From contig NC_019815.1 of NCBI RefSeq assembly GCF_000319225.1, forward strand, positions 682,001 through 746,000: 64,000 nt of DNA. The letters are read 5' to 3'. Position numbers and translations under genes: made by a program. Each line of letters begins with the position of its first letter. The first letter of the stretch is position 1. Source of the DNA: Candidatus Kinetoplastibacterium crithidii (ex Angomonas deanei ATCC 30255) (lineage in GTDB: Bacteria; Pseudomonadota; Gammaproteobacteria; Burkholderiales; Burkholderiaceae_B). The notes under the pieces are model-generated. The model had not been told where the DNA came from and searched no databases. It was given only the letters and a program-made list of their open reading frames with translations. Below, in pieces: positions 50,692 to 62,340 of this stretch.

Positions 50692-51486
50692 TTAAACTGC
50701 AACTGTAGCTTTTATATGAGGATGATGTTTGTAATCTTTGATTTCAAAAGATTCATACTTATACTGAAATATAGAATCTGGGTTTTCATTAATCCTTAAT
50801 GTTGGCATTGTTAAAGGCGAACGAGATATTTGTATTTTTGCTTGCTCAATATGATCATTATATATGTGGCAATCACCACCAGTCCATATTAACTCAGATA
50901 CTTCTAGGTTGCATTGTTGAGCAATCATATGAGTTAGTAAAGCATAACTTGCTATATTAAATGGCACTCCTAAGAAAACATCGGCGCTTCTTTGATAAAC
51001 TTGGCAGGAAAGTTTATTATTTGCCACATACATTTGAAATAGTATGTGGCATGGGGCTAATGCCATTTTATTAATATCAGATACATTCCAAGAAGAGACA
51101 ATAAGTCTTCTTGAATTGGGGTTATTTCTAATTTGATCAATAAGATTACTTATTTGGTCTATATGCTCTCCATTGTTGGTAGGCCACGATCTCCATTGGA
51201 CTCCGTAAACAGGACCCAGATTACCATTTTCATCGGCCCATTCATTCCAAATTCTTACTCCATTTTCTTGTAGCCATGTTATATTGCTATCACCATTTAG
51301 AAACCAAAGTAATTCAATAATAATGCTTTTCATATGTATTTTTTTTGTTGTGACCAGAGGAAATCCTTTTGTTAAATCGAATCTCATCTGATAACCAAAA
51401 ATTGATATTGTTCCAGTTCCAGTTCTGTCTTCTTTTTTAGACCCGTTATTCAAGATGTGTTCTAATAGTTTTGTATATTGATACAT
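50692..51486 (-). CDS. thyA: thymidylate synthase
   Basis: Makes dTMP from dUMP using methylene-tetrahydrofolate. The 264-residue product has exactly the E. coli length and the catalytic Cys146 in [27 protein letters not shown] lies near the start. [18 protein letters not shown] lies in the folate/dUMP site, and PTLRINENP lies toward the end. It is upstream of folA on the same strand, 25 bp apart. Start at ATG 51486 is the family start. Confidence 0.97.
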   Translation of the reverse strand: MYQYTKLLEHILNNGSKKEDRTGTGTISIFGYQMRFDLTKGFPLVTTKKIHMKSIIIELLWFLNGDSNITWLQENGVRIWNEWADENGNLGPVYGVQWRSWPTNNGEHIDQISNLIDQIRNNPNSRRLIVSSWNVSDINKMALAPCHILFQMYVANNKLSCQVYQRSADVFLGVPFNIASYALLTHMIAQQCNLEVSELIWTGGDCHIYNDHIEQAKIQISRSPLTMPTLRINENPDSIFQYKYESFEIKDYKHHPHIKATVAV

Positions 51487-51884
51487 ATATAGTTTTATCG
51501 AATTTGGTGAAAGATGTTGTGTTTTACGTTATGAGAATTATTATGTAATTTATATAATATTCTTCGAATGCAAAGTCTTATATATAATATATTTTATTGG
51601 AATTTCTTATATTTATTTTTGCTCTAATTTTTGTGAATTAAATTCCAAAAGTCATAAATATATTAATTATAATACTATAATCAATCATGTATTGTAGAAG
51701 ATCTTAGAGTTATTAATTATATTCTATAAATTTTTTAAACATGTATTTGTATATAGATGTTTCTTAACCTAGATTATATGTTTCTGACTAATATTTATGA
51801 AATGTTTGAGAAAAACTTATATTATAAGAATAGTTAAACGAATTAGTTACCATATAATTAGTTATTTAAGAGAAAAGTATATCA
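51487..51884. other. 398-bp intergenic stretch, no gene recognised
   Basis: Divergent spacer between thyA and the FAD-linked oxidase. Very AT-rich and full of stops; I see no tRNA, conserved RNA or strong hairpin. It probably holds promoters for both genes, but no single element stands out. Confidence 0.6.
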
Positions 51885-53315
51885 ATGAGCTTTTTAAACA
51901 CTCTATCATCAATAGTAGGCTCTGATCATGTATTGACAGGAGAAAAGGCCTTGCCTTTTTTATCTGATTGGCGTGGTCGTTATAAAGGAAATGCTATAGC
52001 TATAGTTCGTCCTAGTAGTGTACAGAGTATTATCAATATTGTGCGATTATGTAAACAGTATAATATTGCAATCGTACCTCAAGGAGGAAACACTGGATTG
52101 TGTGGTGGGAGCATACCTAATAATAATTCGAAAGATTCTATAATATTATCTAGTACTAGACTTAATCAAATTAGAGAGATAGACCTATCGAACAACTCCA
52201 TAGTTGTAGAAGCTGGGTGCACTTTACAGAAATTACAGGATATTTCTTTAGAGAAGAATAGATATTTTCCATTAAGTTTGGCTTCGGAGGGAACCTGTAC
52301 TATTGGTGGTAATTTGGCAACAAATGCTGGCGGTACGCAAGTTCTCAGATATGGGAATATAAGAGAACTGACTCTTGGTATAGAGGTTGTTAGTCCTGAT
52401 GGATATGTTATTGATTTGCTAAGGGCACTCAGAAAAGATAATACAGGATATAGTTTAAGGGATCTGTATATTGGTAGTGAAGGCACTCTCGGTATTATTA
52501 CTGCAGCAGCATTAAAATTATTTCCAATTTGTGATAAAAAATGGGCTATTTTAGTTTCTTTATCTTCTATAGAAAATGCTATTGAATTTCTAATGGAAAC
52601 TCGTTGTGTTTTTGATGCATCTTTAACTGCCTTTGAATTAATTAGTCAATTTTGTTTAAACTTGTCATTGAATTTTTTAAATGACAAGAAATATAGATTA
52701 GACACTGATTTTATTGACCATCCATGGTTTGTTTTATTGGAAATATCAGCTATTGGTGATATTCGAGAGGTTGATGACTTTATGTCAAATAGAATTAAAA
52801 TTTTTTTAGAGAAGTGTATTGTTCTTGGGTATATAGATGATGCAATTATTTCATTTGACAATTTACATTTTGCATCTTTGTGGCATTTAAGAGAAAGCAT
52901 ACCATTAGCGGAAAAAGATTTTGGCAAAGGCATTAAACATGATATATCTTTGCCTGTTTCTGTAATACCTAGTTTTCTTAGTGATATGGAAAAGTCTCTT
53001 AGATTACATTTTAATGGTGTGCAAATAGTTGTATTTGGGCATCTTGGTGATGGTAATCTTCACTATAATGTTTTTAAATCTATCGATCAGTCAGAAGAAA
53101 GTCTTTTATCTTTACAGTGGCAAATTTATGATTTGGTGCATAGTAAAGTACATGATTTTGGGGGTTCTATTAGTGCAGAGCATGGTATAGGTCAATTAAA
53201 AGTTAATGAGTTGCAAAAGTATAAGAATGCTGGTGCGTTGGATATAATGCGTAGGCTGAAGAAATCTGTTGACCCAGATAATATGATGAATCCAGGTAAA
53301 GTATTAGATATCTAA
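51885..53315 (+). CDS. FAD-binding oxidoreductase (GlcD/D-2-hydroxyacid dehydrogenase family)
   Basis: The 476-residue product has the PCMH-type FAD domain with VPQGGNTGLCGGSIPN (about residues 64-79), then TNAGGTQVLRYGN and GSEGTLGIIT. Its C-terminal cap carries FGHLGDGNLHYN and SAEHGIGQLK. This matches the D-lactate, glycolate (GlcD) and D-2-hydroxyglutarate dehydrogenases. Which 2-hydroxyacid it oxidises cannot be decided. It could remove D-2-hydroxyglutarate or D-lactate and pass electrons to quinone. No glcE or glcF partner is next to it. Confidence 0.88.
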   Translation: MSFLNTLSSIVGSDHVLTGEKALPFLSDWRGRYKGNAIAIVRPSSVQSIINIVRLCKQYNIAIVPQGGNTGLCGGSIPNNNSKDSIILSSTRLNQIREIDLSNNSIVVEAGCTLQKLQDISLEKNRYFPLSLASEGTCTIGGNLATNAGGTQVLRYGNIRELTLGIEVVSPDGYVIDLLRALRKDNTGYSLRDLYIGSEGTLGIITAAALKLFPICDKKWAILVSLSSIENAIEFLMETRCVFDASLTAFELISQFCLNLSLNFLNDKKYRLDTDFIDHPWFVLLEISAIGDIREVDDFMSNRIKIFLEKCIVLGYIDDAIISFDNLHFASLWHLRESIPLAEKDFGKGIKHDISLPVSVIPSFLSDMEKSLRLHFNGVQIVVFGHLGDGNLHYNVFKSIDQSEESLLSLQWQIYDLVHSKVHDFGGSISAEHGIGQLKVNELQKYKNAGALDIMRRLKKSVDPDNMMNPGKVLDI

Positions 53316-53319
53316 ATAA

Positions 53320-54147
53320 TTATTTCTGACATTTTGGACAATAATAAGTGGACCTTTTATTTTGAGAGATTTTTAGAATGTAATTTTCATTGCATACAAC
53401 ACATTTCTCTCCCTCTTTATTATACACACAGGCATATTGCTCTATATATTTACCAGATACACCATTAGTATTTGCAAAATTTTTTAAAGAACTACCTCCA
53501 GACTCTATTGCAATATAAAGAATACTTTTTATTGTGTTAGCAAGCAGTTCGCATTCTTTAAAAGAAAGCATTTTAGCAATTTTCATAGGATTGATTTGTG
53601 CTTTGAATAAACTTTCAGATGCATAAATATTACCTGTTCCCACTACAATTTTTCCACTAAGTAACGCTTGTTTTATTGAACAACTACGTTTTTGAAATTG
53701 ATTAAATAAATATTGTCCATTTAATTCTTTCGAAAACGGTTCTAATCCTAGGTTTTTTATTAGTGGATGTTCGTCGATAGAGCCATTTTGTTTAGGATGC
53801 CATATAACAGCACCAAAGCGTCTAGGGTCATTTAACCTCAGAGAAAAATTTTCAAAAAACCATTCTATATGATCATGTTTTGCTAAAACATTATTCTTTT
53901 CGCTAAATTTTAATGATCCAGACATTCCTAGGTGTATTAGTTGTATACCATGTTCAAAATGAATTAATAAGTATTTACCTCTTCGTGAGCAGCTTATAAC
54001 TAGCTTGTTTTCTAAGATTTTATTTAAATCTTCTCTAACAGGCCAGCGAAAACGACTTTCTCGAATAACAATTTTTTTTAATTGTTTATTTGTAATCTTA
54101 TTGTCCAATTCTTTTTTTATTATTTCTACTTCTGGTAATTCTGGCAT
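53320..54147 (-). CDS. mutM: formamidopyrimidine-DNA glycosylase
   Basis: Removes 8-oxoguanine and formamidopyrimidines from DNA. The 275-residue product has the catalytic N-terminal Pro (after Met) and Glu3 in MPELPEVEI. The lysine in RRGKYLLIHF, GTGNIYASE, and a C-terminal zinc finger with two CxxC pairs (CVVC and CPKC) follow. All are intact. Convergent with the FAD oxidase, 4 bp apart. Together with the Nudix protein it gives two steps of 8-oxo-guanine defence. Confidence 0.95.
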   Translation of the reverse strand: MPELPEVEIIKKELDNKITNKQLKKIVIRESRFRWPVREDLNKILENKLVISCSRRGKYLLIHFEHGIQLIHLGMSGSLKFSEKNNVLAKHDHIEWFFENFSLRLNDPRRFGAVIWHPKQNGSIDEHPLIKNLGLEPFSKELNGQYLFNQFQKRSCSIKQALLSGKIVVGTGNIYASESLFKAQINPMKIAKMLSFKECELLANTIKSILYIAIESGGSSLKNFANTNGVSGKYIEQYACVYNKEGEKCVVCNENYILKISQNKRSTYYCPKCQK

Positions 54148-55042
54148 TTTTAGTCTAATTTATTTAATAATTAAGGGAAGTATTGCGATTTATTACTCAC
54201 TCTTAATTTGTTGTTTTGATTAATAATGTTATTTAGAGTTGCATTTTTATTTTATTGATTTTTTTGATAAAAACAAAATTTATAAAGCACTTATTTGTGT
54301 TCAAATGAGATATCTACTATGAGACTTTTAAGGCAATTACAATGTCAATATTAGATAATCTACATTATGCTATAATTTATAATATATAGCATTTGTATAC
54401 TAGATATAAACTATGGTTTTTATATACGAAGAGAAAATGTGATTTCTATAATCTATTATACATTTTTGCGATAAGAATATGAAAAATTATATTCATGGGA
54501 TCTAATACAAGAGAAAATCATGTTTATCAAAGTTTTTAATATATAAAATTTTTGAGAATTACATATATTTTTATTTTTAGAGCTATTTGCTACGATAATA
54601 AAAAGCAGTGCTAATTTTTGATTGATATAACTTGTTTCTAATATATTTTGTTAGCTCAGTCAAATATTTACATCAATATAATAAGATTTAGTCAATTTTC
54701 TTTGAAAAAAAATTTAAATCGGGTTACAATTAAAAAAAGATTATAAGGCTTTGGGTTCTTTTTTAGCAAGAATGATTTCTAGCATATCATTCCTGATAGT
54801 TTTCCTGCAGTCAGAGAAATAGTTGATTTTGTCAAAAGTGTGGTTTTATTTGGACTTTTGTTCCTAGCCATATATTTGTAAAGTATAATGACTGCGATAA
54901 TGTTCTTTTGGCATAAAGGAAAATAAATACTATAATGAATATCGAAAGTGGAGTCTTCAAGAATTCGAAGGTTATGTTTTGTTCAATATTATTCTAGTCT
55001 TGATATTCATCCACTATAAGAATTGGTTGCTATTTAAATTAA
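54148..55042. other. 895-bp stretch without a recognisable gene; probable site of gene loss
   Basis: The longest gene-free stretch of the window. All frames are broken by stops, and I find no motif of a known protein or RNA. In related free-living betaproteobacteria I recall lolB and ispE between mutM and the tRNA-Gln-prs pair, so this may be their eroded remains. That is inference: no lolB or ispE motif could be read here. The tRNA-Gln promoter must lie at its right end. Confidence 0.5.
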
Positions 55043-55119
55043 TGGGGAGTCGCCAAGTTGGTTAAGGCACCGGATTTTGATTCCGGCATTCGAAGGTTCG
55101 AATCCTTCCTCCTCAGCCA
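55043..55119 (+). tRNA. tRNA-Gln (anticodon TTG)
   Basis: 77-nt cloverleaf with encoded CCA. The acceptor stem TGGGGAG/CTCCTCA (one G-T pair) begins with T, and the discriminator is G, as in bacterial tRNA-Gln. The anticodon loop TTTTGAT gives TTG. It stands 59 bp before prs, an order seen in related genomes. Confidence 0.95.
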
Positions 55120-55178
55120 ATAAGTGATTGGTATCTAGTAGGCGCCATTTTTCAAAAACTATTTCTACGAACTTTGTT

Positions 55179-56126
55179 ATGACAAAACATAATTTTATGG
55201 TTTTTACAGGCACAGCTAATAATAAATTGGCTATGGATGTTGTTAACTACTTAGGCTCTTCTTTGGGAAATATGACAATAGGTCGTTTTTCAGATGGAGA
55301 GGTTATGGTTGAAGTAGAGGAAAATGTTAGAGGTCAGGATATATTTGTTCTGCAACCTACATGTGCTCCAACTAATGATAATTTGATGGAAATTATGGTT
55401 ATTGCTGATGCATTGCATAGAGCTTCGGCTGGGCGCATTACAGCAGCAATTCCTTATTTTGGTTATGCTAGGCAAGATAGGATTTCTAGATTTGCTAGGG
55501 TAGCTATAAGTGCTAAGGTTGTTGCTAACATGTTGCAGAGTGTTGGAGTAAACCGTGTATTGACTATGGACTTACATTCTGAGCAAATTCAAGGTTTTTT
55601 TGATATTCCTGTTGATAATATTTATGCTGCTCCTATCTTAATAGAAGATATAAGAAAAAAGGATTTAACTGATATAGTTGTTGTTTCTCCAGATATTGGT
55701 GGTGTTGTTAGAGCAAGGGATTTAGCAAAGCATTTAAATGCTGATCTTGCTATTATTGATAAACGTCGCCCTAGTCCTAATGTTTCTGAAGTTATGAACA
55801 TCATTGGTGAGGTCAGTAATAGGAATTGTATTCTTGTGGATGATATGGTAGATACTGCAGGAACTTTATGTAAAGCTGCTTTTGCGCTAAAAGATCATGG
55901 AGCGAAGTCTGTTTATGCCTATTGTACGCATCCAGTTTTGTCTGGAAAGGCTACATCATTGATAGAATCCTCTGTTTTGGATGAATTGGTAGTTACTGAT
56001 ACGATACCTTTATCTAAAGATGCAAAAGATTTTAGTAAAATCAGACAATTGTCATGTGCTTCTCTTTTAGGTAAGACTATATTGAGAATTTGTAATGCAG
56101 AATCTGTTGGTTCTTTATTTTCGTAG
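55179..56126 (+). CDS. prs: ribose-phosphate pyrophosphokinase
   Basis: Makes PRPP from ribose-5-phosphate and ATP for nucleotide, His and Trp synthesis. I start at ATG 55179 ([14 protein letters not shown]), giving 315 residues like relatives; an earlier ATG-like start at 55128 adds 17 unconserved residues. [16 protein letters not shown], the flexible-loop DKRRPSPN and the PRPP loop [11 protein letters not shown] are present. The segment after YARQDR reads ISRFARV, where relatives have basic residues (RPRSARV), a possible small active-site drift. Followed by rplY. Confidence 0.96.
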   Translation: MTKHNFMVFTGTANNKLAMDVVNYLGSSLGNMTIGRFSDGEVMVEVEENVRGQDIFVLQPTCAPTNDNLMEIMVIADALHRASAGRITAAIPYFGYARQDRISRFARVAISAKVVANMLQSVGVNRVLTMDLHSEQIQGFFDIPVDNIYAAPILIEDIRKKDLTDIVVVSPDIGGVVRARDLAKHLNADLAIIDKRRPSPNVSEVMNIIGEVSNRNCILVDDMVDTAGTLCKAAFALKDHGAKSVYAYCTHPVLSGKATSLIESSVLDELVVTDTIPLSKDAKDFSKIRQLSCASLLGKTILRICNAESVGSLFS

Positions 56127-56206
56127 TAAATTTTATGATTTTACATGTTGGTCGCGATAGGTAGAATCTTTTAAATTTTTTATAAATATTTATTCGGAGT
56201 TTTTTT

Positions 56207-56815
56207 GTGAAATTTGATGCCACATTACGTAGCGTTCATGGTACGAGTGCGAGCCGCCACCTGCGCCATAAAGGACGTATTCCTGCAATAGTTTATGGTA
56301 AAAACTCATCGCCATTAAACATAGAACTCGACCATAATTATATATATCATGCATTGCGTAAAGAAGAGTTCCATTCTTCCGTTTTAAGTATGAATATTCT
56401 TGATAGCAAGAAAGTTGAACAAGTGATCTTGCGCTCTGTGCAATGGCATCCTTATAAACAACAGGTTTTACATGTTGATTTTCAACGTGTAAGTGCAAAT
56501 CAGAATATTAACACCAAGGTTCCGTTGCATTTTCTAAATGCAGAAACATCTCCTGCCGTTAAATTGGGAGGAGCTATAATTAATCATGTTATTACTGAAC
56601 TAGAAATTTCTTGTTTGCCTGCAGTGTTACCTCCATTCATAGAAATTGATTTGTCTAATATTGAATTAGGAAATTCTATTCATTTTTCTGATATTATTTT
56701 GCCTGCCGGTGTTTCATATAATGGCAGTGACCCAGATCCTTTGTTAGCAACTGCTTTTGTTAATGAGGGCGTGGATGATGAAGATCAAAAAGTTGAAGAG
56801 GATAAGAGTGAGTAG
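56207..56815 (+). CDS. rplY: 50S ribosomal protein L25 (CTC form)
   Basis: 5S rRNA-binding ribosomal protein with the C-terminal CTC extension. The 202-residue product starts at GTG 56207 after CGGAG; the N-terminus KFDATLRSVHGTSASRHLR is the family start. It has an acidic tail (residues about 189-202). Lies 81 bp after prs and 42 bp before pth, the usual order. Its first third is less AT-rich than its surroundings, common for ribosomal genes. Confidence 0.95.
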   Translation: MKFDATLRSVHGTSASRHLRHKGRIPAIVYGKNSSPLNIELDHNYIYHALRKEEFHSSVLSMNILDSKKVEQVILRSVQWHPYKQQVLHVDFQRVSANQNINTKVPLHFLNAETSPAVKLGGAIINHVITELEISCLPAVLPPFIEIDLSNIELGNSIHFSDIILPAGVSYNGSDPDPLLATAFVNEGVDDEDQKVEEDKSE

Positions 56816-56857
56816 CCTTATTGATGAATTTATTTCGATCGGGTTATTTTTTTTTAA

Positions 56858-57442
56858 ATGAAGGCAGCTTTGCGTTTAATTGTAGGTTTAGGTAATCCTG
56901 GCTCGGAGTACCTAACTACTCGTCATAATGCTGGTTTCTGGTTGCTAGATATTTTTTCAGAAGCTCTAAAAACAAATTTTGTTTATGATAAATATTTTGA
57001 TGGCTTGATTTCTAAGGTTTATCGTAATAGTAATAATATTATATTTTTTAAGCCTTCTACATACATGAATAATTCTGGTGATGCTCTTTATAGATTAGTT
57101 AACTTTTATAAAATTAATCCAGAAAGTATATTAGTTCTTCATGATGAGTTAGACCTTCCTCCTGGTGATATTCGAGTGAAATTTAATGGAGGAAGTGCTG
57201 GCCATAATGGTTTGAGATCAATACAGAAGGTTATAGGCAGTGATTTTTGGCGTATTCGTATTGGAATCGGCCATCCTAGATCCTTAAGTAGTAAACAGTT
57301 GGTTTCAGATTTTGTGCTTGATAGTCCAAATTCTTCTGAACAGAGGCAAATAAATGTAGCTATGGATTGTTGCCTGAATTGTATATTTGATATATTGGAT
57401 GGTAATTTTGAAACCGTGCGTAATAAGTTAAAAAATACTTGA
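56858..57442 (+). CDS. pth: peptidyl-tRNA hydrolase
   Basis: Releases peptides from stalled peptidyl-tRNA. The 194-residue product has LIVGLGNPGSEYLTTRHNAG with the catalytic His23. PSTYMNNSGDA, the Asp in LHDELDLPPG, and GGSAGHNGLRSI are present. All catalytic residues are intact. It sits between rplY and the CPBP protease gene with 18 bp to the latter. Confidence 0.96.
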   Translation: MKAALRLIVGLGNPGSEYLTTRHNAGFWLLDIFSEALKTNFVYDKYFDGLISKVYRNSNNIIFFKPSTYMNNSGDALYRLVNFYKINPESILVLHDELDLPPGDIRVKFNGGSAGHNGLRSIQKVIGSDFWRIRIGIGHPRSLSSKQLVSDFVLDSPNSSEQRQINVAMDCCLNCIFDILDGNFETVRNKLKNT

Positions 57443-57460
57443 TGTTTATAAATCTGGCAA

Positions 57461-58204
57461 ATGTTTAATAAAAATAGTTTATTTTTTAATGAAGTTGTGT
57501 CATTTTTTGCTTTTTTAAAAAAACCAAAGAATTATGTAAATACTCTTAGAGATTATAATTTTGCTATAAACATATATAATTTCTTTCTCATTAAATTTGA
57601 AATATTGTTTTTTTGGACTATTGTATTATGGATTATAAATATTTTTTTATTAGGTCCAATATCCTATAATTTTTCTAAAATTATAGGCGCTCATCACAAA
57701 ACAGAATTTATAAATATTCCAATGTATATTGGAATATTGTGGGCTCCATTAATAGAAGAAATGTTATTTAGATATCCTCTTCTATGTAATCCTGTGCAGT
57801 TTGTTGTAACATTGCCTTTTTTTATCTTATTATTATTAACGGGTCCTAGTTATTATAATTTGTTTTTGCTATTTTTGTTGATCTTAGTTTGCGTGTATTT
57901 TCGTGTGAAAAATTCCTTCTCAATTATCTTTGATTGGAATTACTATATTTTATATTATCAAATAATTTTTTATATATTTAGTGTTCTATTTGCGTTTATA
58001 CATGTTTTCAATTTTTCATTTGATGATAGTAAATTAAATTTATTTTTTATTCCATTGTTATTGTTACCGCAGTTAGTATCTGGTCTAGTTTTAGGTTGGA
58101 TAAGGGTCAGCAGGGGGATATTTTCATCGATAATTGTACACTCATTGTTTAATGGTGGAGCAATTTTATTAATATGGATTTTTTCTAATAGAACTTGTGT
58201 TTGA
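57461..58204 (+). CDS. CPBP family intramembrane metalloprotease (putative)
   Basis: The 247-residue, very hydrophobic product has about six membrane segments. It carries the CPBP/Abi motifs in order: EExxxR (Glu99, Glu100, Arg104 in IEEMLFR), FxxxH (His181 in FAFIH) and HxxxN (His227, Asn231 in VHSLFN). The family includes eukaryotic CAAX prenyl proteases and bacterial proteins with varied roles. Substrate unknown. Set between pth and ychF, 18 bp after pth, likely in the same transcript. The three intact motifs suggest it is still active. Confidence 0.82.
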   Translation: MFNKNSLFFNEVVSFFAFLKKPKNYVNTLRDYNFAINIYNFFLIKFEILFFWTIVLWIINIFLLGPISYNFSKIIGAHHKTEFINIPMYIGILWAPLIEEMLFRYPLLCNPVQFVVTLPFFILLLLTGPSYYNLFLLFLLILVCVYFRVKNSFSIIFDWNYYILYYQIIFYIFSVLFAFIHVFNFSFDDSKLNLFFIPLLLLPQLVSGLVLGWIRVSRGIFSSIIVHSLFNGGAILLIWIFSNRTCV

Positions 58205-58226
58205 ATTATATTAATTGGAATTAATT

Positions 58227-59318
58227 ATGGCGTTACGTTGTGGTATAGTTGGATTGCCGAATGTTGGTAAGTCAACATTATTTAATGCTTTGACTAAAGC
58301 TGGAATAGCTGCTGAAAACTATCCTTTTTGTACTATAGAACCTAATATTGGGATAGTAGAAGTTCCTGATAATCGTTTACATAATTTGGCAGAAATAGCA
58401 AAACCTGAGAAGATTATATCTGCAACAGCGGAATTTGTTGATATAGCTGGATTAGTAGCAGGTGCTAGTAGCGGTGAAGGATTAGGTAATAAGTTTCTAT
58501 CTCATATACGTGAGACTGATGCTATAATCAATGTCGTTCGATGCTTTGAAAATCCTGATATAATTCACTATGAAGGAAAGGTAGACCCTATTCATGATAT
58601 AGAGGTTATAGAGACTGAGTTAATTCTATCTGATTTAAGCACTGTAGATAAATCATTAAGTAAATATAATAAACTATCTGTCAATGATAAAAGCAATATT
58701 GCCATAGTAAATGTGCTTAAATTATGTTTGTCTCATCTTAATAATGGAAAATCTCTAAGAACTTTGCAATTATCGGAAGAAGAACAAGAAATAATTAAGA
58801 GATTTGATTTTTTGACATATAAGCCTATTATGTATGTTGCCAATGTTGATGAAAAAGGTTTTCTTGAAAAAAATAGTTTATTGACAGCAGTTATTAATTA
58901 TGCAGCCGATAATAATATTCCAGTAGTGTCTATTTGTGCTTCTTTGGAGCAAGAAATAGGTGATCTATCATTGGAAGATAAAAAAATTTTCTTGCAGGAT
59001 TTAGGTGTAGAAGAAGCGGGTTTAGATAGATTAGTACGTTCAGCGTTTTTGCTATTGGGATTGCAAACATATTTTACGGTTGGGGTAAAAGAGGTGCATG
59101 CCTGGACTATTCCAATAGGAGCTACAGCACCTCAGGCTGCTGGGGTAATACATACTGATTTTGAAAAAGGTTTTATTAGAGCTCAAACAATTTCGTATGA
59201 GGATTTTGTAGCTTTTAGAGGAGAATTGAAAGCAAAGGAAGCTGGTAAAATGAGATCAGAAGGCAAGGATTATATTGTTCAAGATGGAGATATAATTAAT
59301 TTTTTATTTAATGTTTAA
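58227..59318 (+). CDS. ychF: redox-regulated ATPase YchF
   Basis: Obg-related P-loop protein that prefers ATP and acts in stress and translation. I start at ATG 58227 ([16 protein letters not shown]), giving 363 residues, the same as in E. coli; an upstream ATG-like start adds four residues. Walker A GLPNVGKS is at 9-16. A coiled-coil part (about 130-200) and a C-terminal TGS-like domain with [18 protein letters not shown] are present. Its stop overlaps the coaD stop in a shared TTAA. Confidence 0.96.
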   Translation: MALRCGIVGLPNVGKSTLFNALTKAGIAAENYPFCTIEPNIGIVEVPDNRLHNLAEIAKPEKIISATAEFVDIAGLVAGASSGEGLGNKFLSHIRETDAIINVVRCFENPDIIHYEGKVDPIHDIEVIETELILSDLSTVDKSLSKYNKLSVNDKSNIAIVNVLKLCLSHLNNGKSLRTLQLSEEEQEIIKRFDFLTYKPIMYVANVDEKGFLEKNSLLTAVINYAADNNIPVVSICASLEQEIGDLSLEDKKIFLQDLGVEEAGLDRLVRSAFLLLGLQTYFTVGVKEVHAWTIPIGATAPQAAGVIHTDFEKGFIRAQTISYEDFVAFRGELKAKEAGKMRSEGKDYIVQDGDIINFLFNV

Positions 59319-59794
59319 TGTACTGATTTTTTTTGAAAATATTTTTCAACGGTTGGAAATACAAACTTACTGATGTCTCCACCAAGGTAAGCTATTTCCT
59401 TAACCGCAGTGCTAGAAATGAATTTAAATTGATCTGAAGATGTTAAAAAGACTGTTTCTACATTGTTTATTAATTGTTTATTAATATTTGCCATTTTGCA
59501 TTCATATTCAAAATCTGAATATGTTCTGATGCCCCTTATTATTATCTTTGCTTTGTGTTTCTCTACAAAATCCTTAAGTAATCCATCAAAACTATATATA
59601 CTTACATTCTTGTATTTAGCTAATATTTTTTCAGCCATTTCAATACGTTCTTTAATAGTGAAAAGAGGTTGTTTCTTTTTATTACATGCTATTGCTATAA
59701 AAACTTGATCAAATAGACATGAAGCTCTTTTAATTAGATCTTCATGACCAATAGTTATTGGGTCAAAAGTTCCAGGATATACAGCAGTTATCAT
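59315..59794 (-). CDS. coaD: phosphopantetheine adenylyltransferase
   Basis: Fourth step of CoA synthesis: makes dephospho-CoA, which CoaE then phosphorylates. I start at ATG 59794 ([17 protein letters not shown]), giving 159 residues, the family length. The TxGH nucleotide motif is at 14-17. SSTAVKE, the second conserved motif, lies toward the C-terminus. The longer start at 59848 is rejected because a strong terminator hairpin of the groE operon lies at 59821-59857. Convergent with ychF. Confidence 0.95.
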   Translation of the reverse strand: MITAVYPGTFDPITIGHEDLIKRASCLFDQVFIAIACNKKKQPLFTIKERIEMAEKILAKYKNVSIYSFDGLLKDFVEKHKAKIIIRGIRTYSDFEYECKMANINKQLINNVETVFLTSSDQFKFISSTAVKEIAYLGGDISKFVFPTVEKYFQKKSVH

Positions 59795-59820
59795 ATGAGT
59801 TGTATCCACAATATACAGAA

Positions 59821-59857
59821 AAGCATAACTTGCTATGAAATTGTGCAAGTTATGCTT
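59821..59857 (-). terminator. intrinsic terminator after groEL
   Basis: A perfect 13-bp stem (59821-59833 with 59845-59857) with an 11-base loop lies 40 bp after the groEL stop. It is followed on the minus strand by a short T run, and on the plus strand by five T. It also marks the upstream limit of coaD. Confidence 0.8.
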
Positions 59858-59896
59858 TTTCTTTAAAGCAAATTTAAAAAAGTTAAGTAAGGATTT

Positions 59897-61582
<1,686 letters not shown>

Positions 61583-61606
61583 CTAATGTTAAAGTTAACT
61601 ACTAAA

Positions 61607-61894
61607 TTAATTAATTACTGCTAATACTTCATCTTCACGTATTACTAGTAGTTCTTCACCGTCTACTTTAACTGCTTGACCGGCATATTTACCGAACAAG
61701 ATTTTATCTCCAACTTTTAAATCTATTGGTAAAATTTTACCATCTTCAGTTTTTTTCCCTGGACCTACAGAAAGTACTTCACCTTGATCAGGTTTTTCTG
61801 CTGCGCTTTCTGGAATAACAATACCAGAAGCAGTTTTTCTTTCATTGTCCAAGCGTTTGACGATTACACGATCGTGCAGAGGACGCAAAGCCAT
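61607..61894 (-). CDS. groES: co-chaperonin GroES
   Basis: 10-kDa lid of GroEL. I start at ATG 61894 ([15 protein letters not shown]), giving 95 residues, the family norm, with AGGAG at 61901-61905 as ribosome site. The start at 61942 would add 16 unconserved residues. The mobile loop ([18 protein letters not shown]) and the [18 protein letters not shown] part are intact. First gene of groES-groEL. Confidence 0.97.
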   Translation of the reverse strand: MALRPLHDRVIVKRLDNERKTASGIVIPESAAEKPDQGEVLSVGPGKKTEDGKILPIDLKVGDKILFGKYAGQAVKVDGEELLVIREDEVLAVIN

Positions 61895-61942
61895 AAGAAA
61901 CTCCTGTTTTAAATTACTATAAAAACTGGTTTGCAAAAACAA

Positions 61943-61951
61943 ATTATACCA
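61943..61951 (-). promoter_or_regulatory. extended -10 promoter candidate for groES-groEL
   Basis: TGGTATAAT on the minus strand, with a perfect TATAAT and the TGn extension, 49 bp before the groES start. No good -35 is placed 17 bp upstream, and no heat-shock sigma-32 boxes (CTTGAA/CCCCAT types) are seen. It suggests constitutive housekeeping transcription. Confidence 0.5.
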
Positions 61952-62073
61952 GCCATCGTTAAAGATATATATGGTCTAAATTTCTCTGTTCAAGAGGTGG
62001 ATAGAAAAATAATTAATAATAAAAAATATATAATTTATAACAAAATTTTACAACTATATATATCTAAATGTTA

Positions 62074-62082
62074 TGCTATAAT
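62074..62082 (+). promoter_or_regulatory. extended -10 promoter candidate for tRNA-Lys
   Basis: TGCTATAAT, again TGn plus a perfect TATAAT, ends 10 bases before the tRNA-Lys gene. That spacing leaves a leader of only a few bases. It is divergent from the groES promoter and has no clear -35 box. Confidence 0.5.
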
Positions 62083-62092
62083 GGAAATTTAT

Positions 62093-62168
62093 GGGTTGTT
62101 AGCTCAGTTGGTAGAGCAGCGGACTCTTAATCCGTAGGTCGAGTGTTCGAGTCACTCACAGCCCACCA
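62093..62168 (+). tRNA. tRNA-Lys (anticodon CTT)
   Basis: 76-nt cloverleaf with encoded CCA. The acceptor stem GGGTTGT/ACAGCCC pairs with one T-G. The anticodon stem GCGGA/TCCGT encloses the loop CTCTTAA, giving CTT. A TTT-reading tRNA-Lys must be elsewhere, since AAA codons dominate in this genome. Confidence 0.93.
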
Positions 62169-62340
62169 TTCATTATAACTTACAGTAACAAGTTGGATCT
62201 TATTGCAAAAGATATGTTACATATAGTTAATTTATTTAAAAATTTTGACTGATATATAATATATTGATTGTGCATAACTGTATGTATACATGGGTTTTTG
62301 TAAACATGAAAGTAACTTTCTAGTTGTAGACTCTACAGTA

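Noticed and set aside
54720-54900. Short minus-strand peptide reading in the gap before tRNA-Gln
   Set aside because: About 30 codons between stops with no start context or family similarity; expected by chance.
61895-62000. Sigma-32 heat-shock promoter before groES
   Set aside because: No CTTGAA or CCCCAT-like boxes with proper spacing are present. An extended -10 of the housekeeping type explains the site better.
62269-62277. DnaA-box-like TTATGCACA on the minus strand before lptD
   Set aside because: A single degenerate match without partners; several such matches are expected by chance in this base composition.
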